From Candidatus Poribacteria bacterium (GTDB lineage: Bacteria; Poribacteria; WGA-4E; WGA-3G), in assembly GCA_021295735.1 (NCBI GenBank), contig JAGWBU010000012.1, positions 22,135 to 54,610 on the forward strand: 32,476 nucleotides of DNA. The letters run 5' to 3'. The position numbers and the translations under genes were made by a program. How positions within the stretch are numbered: position 1 is the first letter of the stretch; each line of letters begins with the position of its first letter. The notes under the pieces were generated by a model that was not told where the DNA came from, made no database searches, and saw nothing but the letters and a program-made list of their open reading frames with translations. Positions 32,128-32,476 of the stretch are shown one piece after another.

Positions 32128-32476
32128 GTGCCATCACCAGCAGCATTGAAGTATAAAACAGCGGCGGATCCCATACAGACTCTTCGTAGAGCAGCAACAG
32201 ATAAACGTCTACGCCCTATGCTGCATGATGAAATCCAAGTTTTCTATCACGCAGCACTTGCAGCTTACGTAGCGGCGTGGAACGCATATATAAAAAACCT
32301 GATTATTGATTTCTACGATGTGATAGCAGATCCATCGGATCCTAAATTTCGCGCCATTTACACAATCGCCCGGAAAAGAGCCGAAAACGCCTTGACAAGA
32401 TTTATAGTAGATCCTAAAAATAAGTTTACATTTTCTGAGATTTATGTTAGCGTTTATGATTATGGCATATTCAACA
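32128..32476 (+). CDS. Partial HEPN-like protein, coupled to the ParA gene (runs off the window)
   Basis: At least 116 residues, open at the right edge. The start is GTG at 32128; it is in frame with the ParA stop (32116-32118), so it can only begin after it, and AAAGG (32117-32121), overlapping that stop, gives a fitting ribosome binding site six bases before. Around residues 40-66 the chain reads FYHAALAAYVAAWNAYIKNL, the AA-x-x-AWxAY pattern typical of HEPN domains of the RiboL-PSP or MAE_28990 type. The next conserved part, RxxxxH, expected further on if it is an active RNase, is beyond the window. Family assignment is therefore tentative; the coupling to a ParA-like ATPase is clear. Confidence 0.6.
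   Translation, partial: MPSPAALKYKTAADPIQTLRRAATDKRLRPMLHDEIQVFYHAALAAYVAAWNAYIKNLIIDFYDVIADPSDPKFRAIYTIARKRAENALTRFIVDPKNKFTFSEIYVSVYDYGIFN

Overview
This window is about 32.5 kb of bacterial chromosome with moderately low GC, and it is dense in envelope and secreted-protein genes. Promoters look like housekeeping sigma-70 sites (TTGACA/TATAAT with 17-18 bp spacers) and most genes have clear AGGAG-type ribosome binding sites. Several things make a Gram-negative, uncultured-lineage organism of the Poribacteria type my best guess: lipoproteins and outer-membrane barrels, an ExbB/ExbD module, a bacterial microcompartment (BMC) shell gene with PduL, a secreted serpin, and many small dispersed intergenic hairpins. 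That assignment is inference; no rRNA or marker gene is present to settle it.

Layout. (1) 344-4540, minus strand: a four-gene envelope operon read from a strong promoter at 4598-4627. It encodes a small Cys-rich protein, a His/Met-rich metal-binding-like protein, an FMN-binding-domain protein and a barrel carrying a heme CxxCH motif. A metal or redox role in the periplasm/outer membrane is inferred. (2) 4610-5264: a repeat-rich spacer with a possible miniature transposable element, then a promoter for msrP. (3) 5265-10456, plus strand: msrP (periplasmic methionine sulfoxide reductase), then a tight set of serpin lipoprotein, membrane metallopeptidase, metallophosphoesterase and TPR protein. 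(4) 10562-13115: an unrecognised anchored protein, then a compact BMC trio (EutM-like BMC-H, PduL, flavoprotein-like protein). (5) 13473-17833: a secreted Tyr-rich/Ser-Arg-rich protein, a DUF5683-like protein, an NTF2-like lipoprotein and a Wzz-like chain-length protein. (6) 18464-24677: a 1104-residue acidic outer-membrane protein, ExbB fused to a carboxypeptidase-regulatory-like domain, two ExbD proteins and a third ExbD-like paralog without the transmembrane aspartate. (7) 24732-30964: gltB (minus) and lpd (plus), divergent, with back-to-back promoters. (8) 31045-end: a ParA-like ATPase translationally coupled to a HEPN-like gene that runs off the window.

The items most worth a second look are the ParA-HEPN pair, the Asp-less ExbD paralog, the minus-strand redox/metal operon with degenerate cofactor sites, the small BMC trio with a four-cysteine insert in PduL, and the dispersed hairpin repeats, including one whose loop is inverted between two copies. 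I saw no tRNA, rRNA or CRISPR array.
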